DNA of 6,288 bases from JBBRLG01 sp038231495. GTDB taxonomy: Bacteria; Planctomycetota; Planctomycetia; Gemmatales; Gemmataceae. The number at the start of each line of letters is the position of its first letter. Position 1 is the first letter of the stretch. The position numbers and the translations under genes were made by a program. Location: positions 1-6,288 of the forward strand of contig JBBRLG010000441.1 in assembly GCA_038231495.1 (NCBI GenBank), in the 5' to 3' direction. The notes under the pieces were generated by a model that did not search any database, was not told the origin of the DNA, and saw only the letters and a list, made by a program, of their open reading frames with translations. This document shows positions 5,207-6,288 of this stretch, piece by piece.

Positions 5207-5827
5207 TCAAGGTTCGAGAGGCATGTTCTGCACCGCGATCCAAAGTTCTTTGTACTTTTCCTGGACGTAAGGATTCAACTGGTCGGCAAGATCGGCTGGC
5301 AGGTGCAAGACGCGAATCATCTCCTGAACGTCGCCCAGGTCCCTAATTCGCCCGGGGGCTGTTCCCGAGGCCAACTTTAGCTCGATCAGTTTGTCTAACT
5401 GCAAACAGTGAACCCCATCAATGACGATGCTCACTTCTTCCGGGTTCGGAAAGGCAATCGGCTTCGGCTTGCCGTCGCCCGGATACTCGCCCGTGACCAG
5501 GAACTCCACGCGCACCCCGTACTCGGCGTCGCGCAGCTGCTTGCTACCCGTGAAGGGAGGAACCCACTCCAAGCCCTCAAGCCGGCTGTGAATCTCCGCC
5601 AGCCCTTCCCATGTTACCAACAGGTCCACGTCGTCCGTGAAGCGTCGGTAGCCGTGGTAGAACATCGCCATCCCGCCCACCAGCGCGTAGGGGATGTTGA
5701 GTTCCTTGAGCTTGCGCGTGATTTTTCGCAACGACTGATGAACCGCACTCTTTTCTTCAAAGTGCCTGCTTCCCTCCCGCAGCGCCCAGTCCAGGTTGCG
5801 GTCCAATTGCTGCTCGTACGTGATCAT
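5207..5827 (-). CDS. Nucleotidyltransferase-fold protein (AbiEii/MNT-like), 206 aa
   Basis: The core IPYALVGGMAMFYHGYRR, followed by FTDDVDLLV, gives the nucleotidyltransferase signature G51-G52 with the D66-x-D68 metal-binding pair. E108 in VRVEFLV is a candidate third acid. Further on, LDKLIELKLASG (144-155) and RDLGDVQEM (162-170) match the K...RDxxD pattern of AbiEii-type and related DUF nucleotidyltransferases. These enzymes transfer nucleotides to protein or RNA targets, and some are toxins of abortive-infection systems; no classical AbiEi antitoxin is adjacent. The first 35 residues form a charged helical extension. ATG at 5825-5827 has a strong GAGGAGGT upstream, and overlaps by ATGA the end of a small frame at 5824-5949. 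The product is soluble. The fold is sure; the toxin role is only possible. Confidence 0.88.
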   Translation of the reverse strand: MITYEQQLDRNLDWALREGSRHFEEKSAVHQSLRKITRKLKELNIPYALVGGMAMFYHGYRRFTDDVDLLVTWEGLAEIHSRLEGLEWVPPFTGSKQLRDAEYGVRVEFLVTGEYPGDGKPKPIAFPNPEEVSIVIDGVHCLQLDKLIELKLASGTAPGRIRDLGDVQEMIRVLHLPADLADQLNPYVQEKYKELWIAVQNMPLEP

Positions 5828-5949
5828 GTCGCACCTCCTCGCTCATTAGACGGTGTTAGGGAGGCGCGGTCAATCGCCGGCCGCGCGAACACCGGCTGCG
5901 GAGTCGGGATGCTGGCGTTGGCGTCGCCCATTTGCGCGTACGCGATCAT
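5824..5949 (-). CDS. Possible small upstream frame, 41 aa, coupled by ATGA
   Basis: Reading leftward, ATG at 5947-5949 opens 41 codons: MIAYAQMGDANASIPTPQPV, then FARPAIDRASLTPSNERGGA and T. Its TGA overlaps the ATG of the nucleotidyltransferase as ATGA, the classic layout for translational coupling. AAGGG lies five bases before the start, and most early codons end in G or C like the neighbouring genes. The same frame stays open upstream to 6093, through a Trp- and Arg-rich stretch and then LIKFIVVRRKAGG, without any ATG or GTG. It could therefore be the tail of a decayed longer gene. I recognise no family. If real, it might be a leader peptide or a small partner of the nucleotidyltransferase; its last codons also contain that gene's ribosome binding site. 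Confidence 0.35.
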   Translation of the reverse strand: MIAYAQMGDANASIPTPQPVFARPAIDRASLTPSNERGGAT

Positions 5950-6023
5950 GCCGCCCTTGAGGGTTCCACCTGCCTTGCGGCGGACGACAATGAACTTTAT
6001 TAACTCATTACCTACGCCACTCC

Positions 6024-6139
6024 AACCACGCCAACCTCGCCACCAACGTGGCGAGGGTAAGTGAACGCCTTTGACCGTTTTTTGGTTGGCACATCATGCC
6101 AAAAGTGCGAACCACGCCAAGTTGACACGGTTGGCGTGG
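6024..6139. repeat. CCACGCCAA repeat cluster with three small stem-loops
   Basis: AACCACGCCAA occurs at 6024-6034 and 6110-6120, and its core reverse complement TTGGCGTGG at 6131-6139. The second copy and TTGGCGTGG form a nine-base stem with a ten-base loop. CCTCGCCAC (6035-6043) and GTGGCGAGG (6048-6056) form a second nine-base stem with loop CAAC. TTGGCA and TGCCAA (6086-6091, 6097-6102) form a third, six-base stem. All three stems share GCCA/TGGC cores, so they may derive from one ancestral element. Confidence 0.65.
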
Positions 6140-6215
6140 GTCCATTGGCACGAACATCACCGTCGCTCAAAGCGCGGGATCAAGGGAAGTGTTTTTTCGT
6201 AACCGTGCACCGGCA

Positions 6216-6257
6216 TTAACTTCTCCCCCCTTACGAAGGGGGGGCGGGGGGGGTTAA
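6216..6257. repeat. G/C-run palindrome bounded by TTAAC/GTTAA
   Basis: CCCCCCTT (6225-6232) pairs with AAGGGGGG (6236-6243) around the three-base loop ACG, and the outer ends TTAAC (6216-6220) and GTTAA (6253-6257) also pair. Between them on the right is an extra run of C plus eight G, so the arms are unequal. I recall similar TTCGTAAGGGGG elements as common intergenic repeats in planctomycetes, but this is unverified. The neighbouring gene on the right is outside the window. Confidence 0.65.
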
Positions 6258-6288
6258 GAACAGTGAAGTACTCGATCACAGCCTAAAT

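Larger units (their letters stand above)
5950..6288. other. Gene-free right end with several stem-loops
   Basis: No frame on either strand looks coding, and all three leftward frames are closed by stops within about 35 bases of the right edge. It holds the repeat cluster at 6024-6139 and the G/C-run palindrome at 6216-6257. TTGGCA-N5-TGCCAA at 6086-6102 is operator-like but may just be part of the repeat cluster. The promoter of the nucleotidyltransferase unit presumably lies here. Confidence 0.55.

Noticed and set aside
5207..5827. Complete AbiE-type toxin-antitoxin pair
   Set aside because: The enzyme fold fits, but no AbiEi-like antitoxin gene is adjacent; only a 41-codon uncertain frame precedes it.
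5408..6064. Rightward 218-codon frame
   Set aside because: Antisense shadow of the nucleotidyltransferase; no motif or ribosome binding site.
6024..6139. CRISPR-like array
   Set aside because: Only two direct copies of an 11-base unit, no regular spacers and no cas genes.

Overview
The window looks like a piece of a planctomycete chromosome (Pirellulales or Gemmatales type). The reasons are high GC, mostly leftward genes with strong purine-rich ribosome binding sites, a Uma2-family endonuclease, orphan proteins of unknown family, and wide gaps filled by long GC-rich palindromes. The lineage is inferred from style and recalled sequence resemblance; no rRNA or other marker gene is present. There is no tRNA, rRNA, CRISPR array, transposase or phage gene.

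Layout, left to right. 1-122 is the first 40 codons of a leftward PLP-dependent aminotransferase. 160-222 is a perfect 28-bp inverted repeat. 239-985 is a leftward 248-residue protein of unknown function, preceded by a gap with a possible promoter. 1371-1643 is a leftward 90-residue orphan with a textbook Rho-independent terminator at 1293-1343. 1763-2026 is a leftward single-domain RRM RNA-binding protein. 2166-2939 is the only rightward gene, an HpcH/HpaI-family aldolase. A perfect 20-bp palindrome follows it (2948-2993), and a 19/20 copy of one arm lies upstream (2070-2089). 3009-4133 is a leftward secreted HExxH metallopeptidase with a proline-rich tail. 4396-5046 is a leftward Uma2-family nuclease. 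5207-5827 is a leftward nucleotidyltransferase-fold protein, possibly translationally coupled to a 41-codon reading frame (5824-5949). 5950-6288 has no convincing gene but holds several stem-loops and short repeats.

The genes do not form an obvious pathway. Most have their own ribosome binding site and are separated by 90-385 bases, so they read as independent units. The one tight coupling is the ATGA overlap at 5824-5827. A second ATGA overlap at 982-985 involves a much less certain upstream frame. The most notable non-coding signal is the number of unrelated palindromic elements, each at a gene end or in a gap, which suggests several REP-like families living in this genome. I see no convincing new multi-gene system. 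The best leads are the coupled small frame before the nucleotidyltransferase, the palindromes bracketing the aldolase gene, and the orphan proteins.
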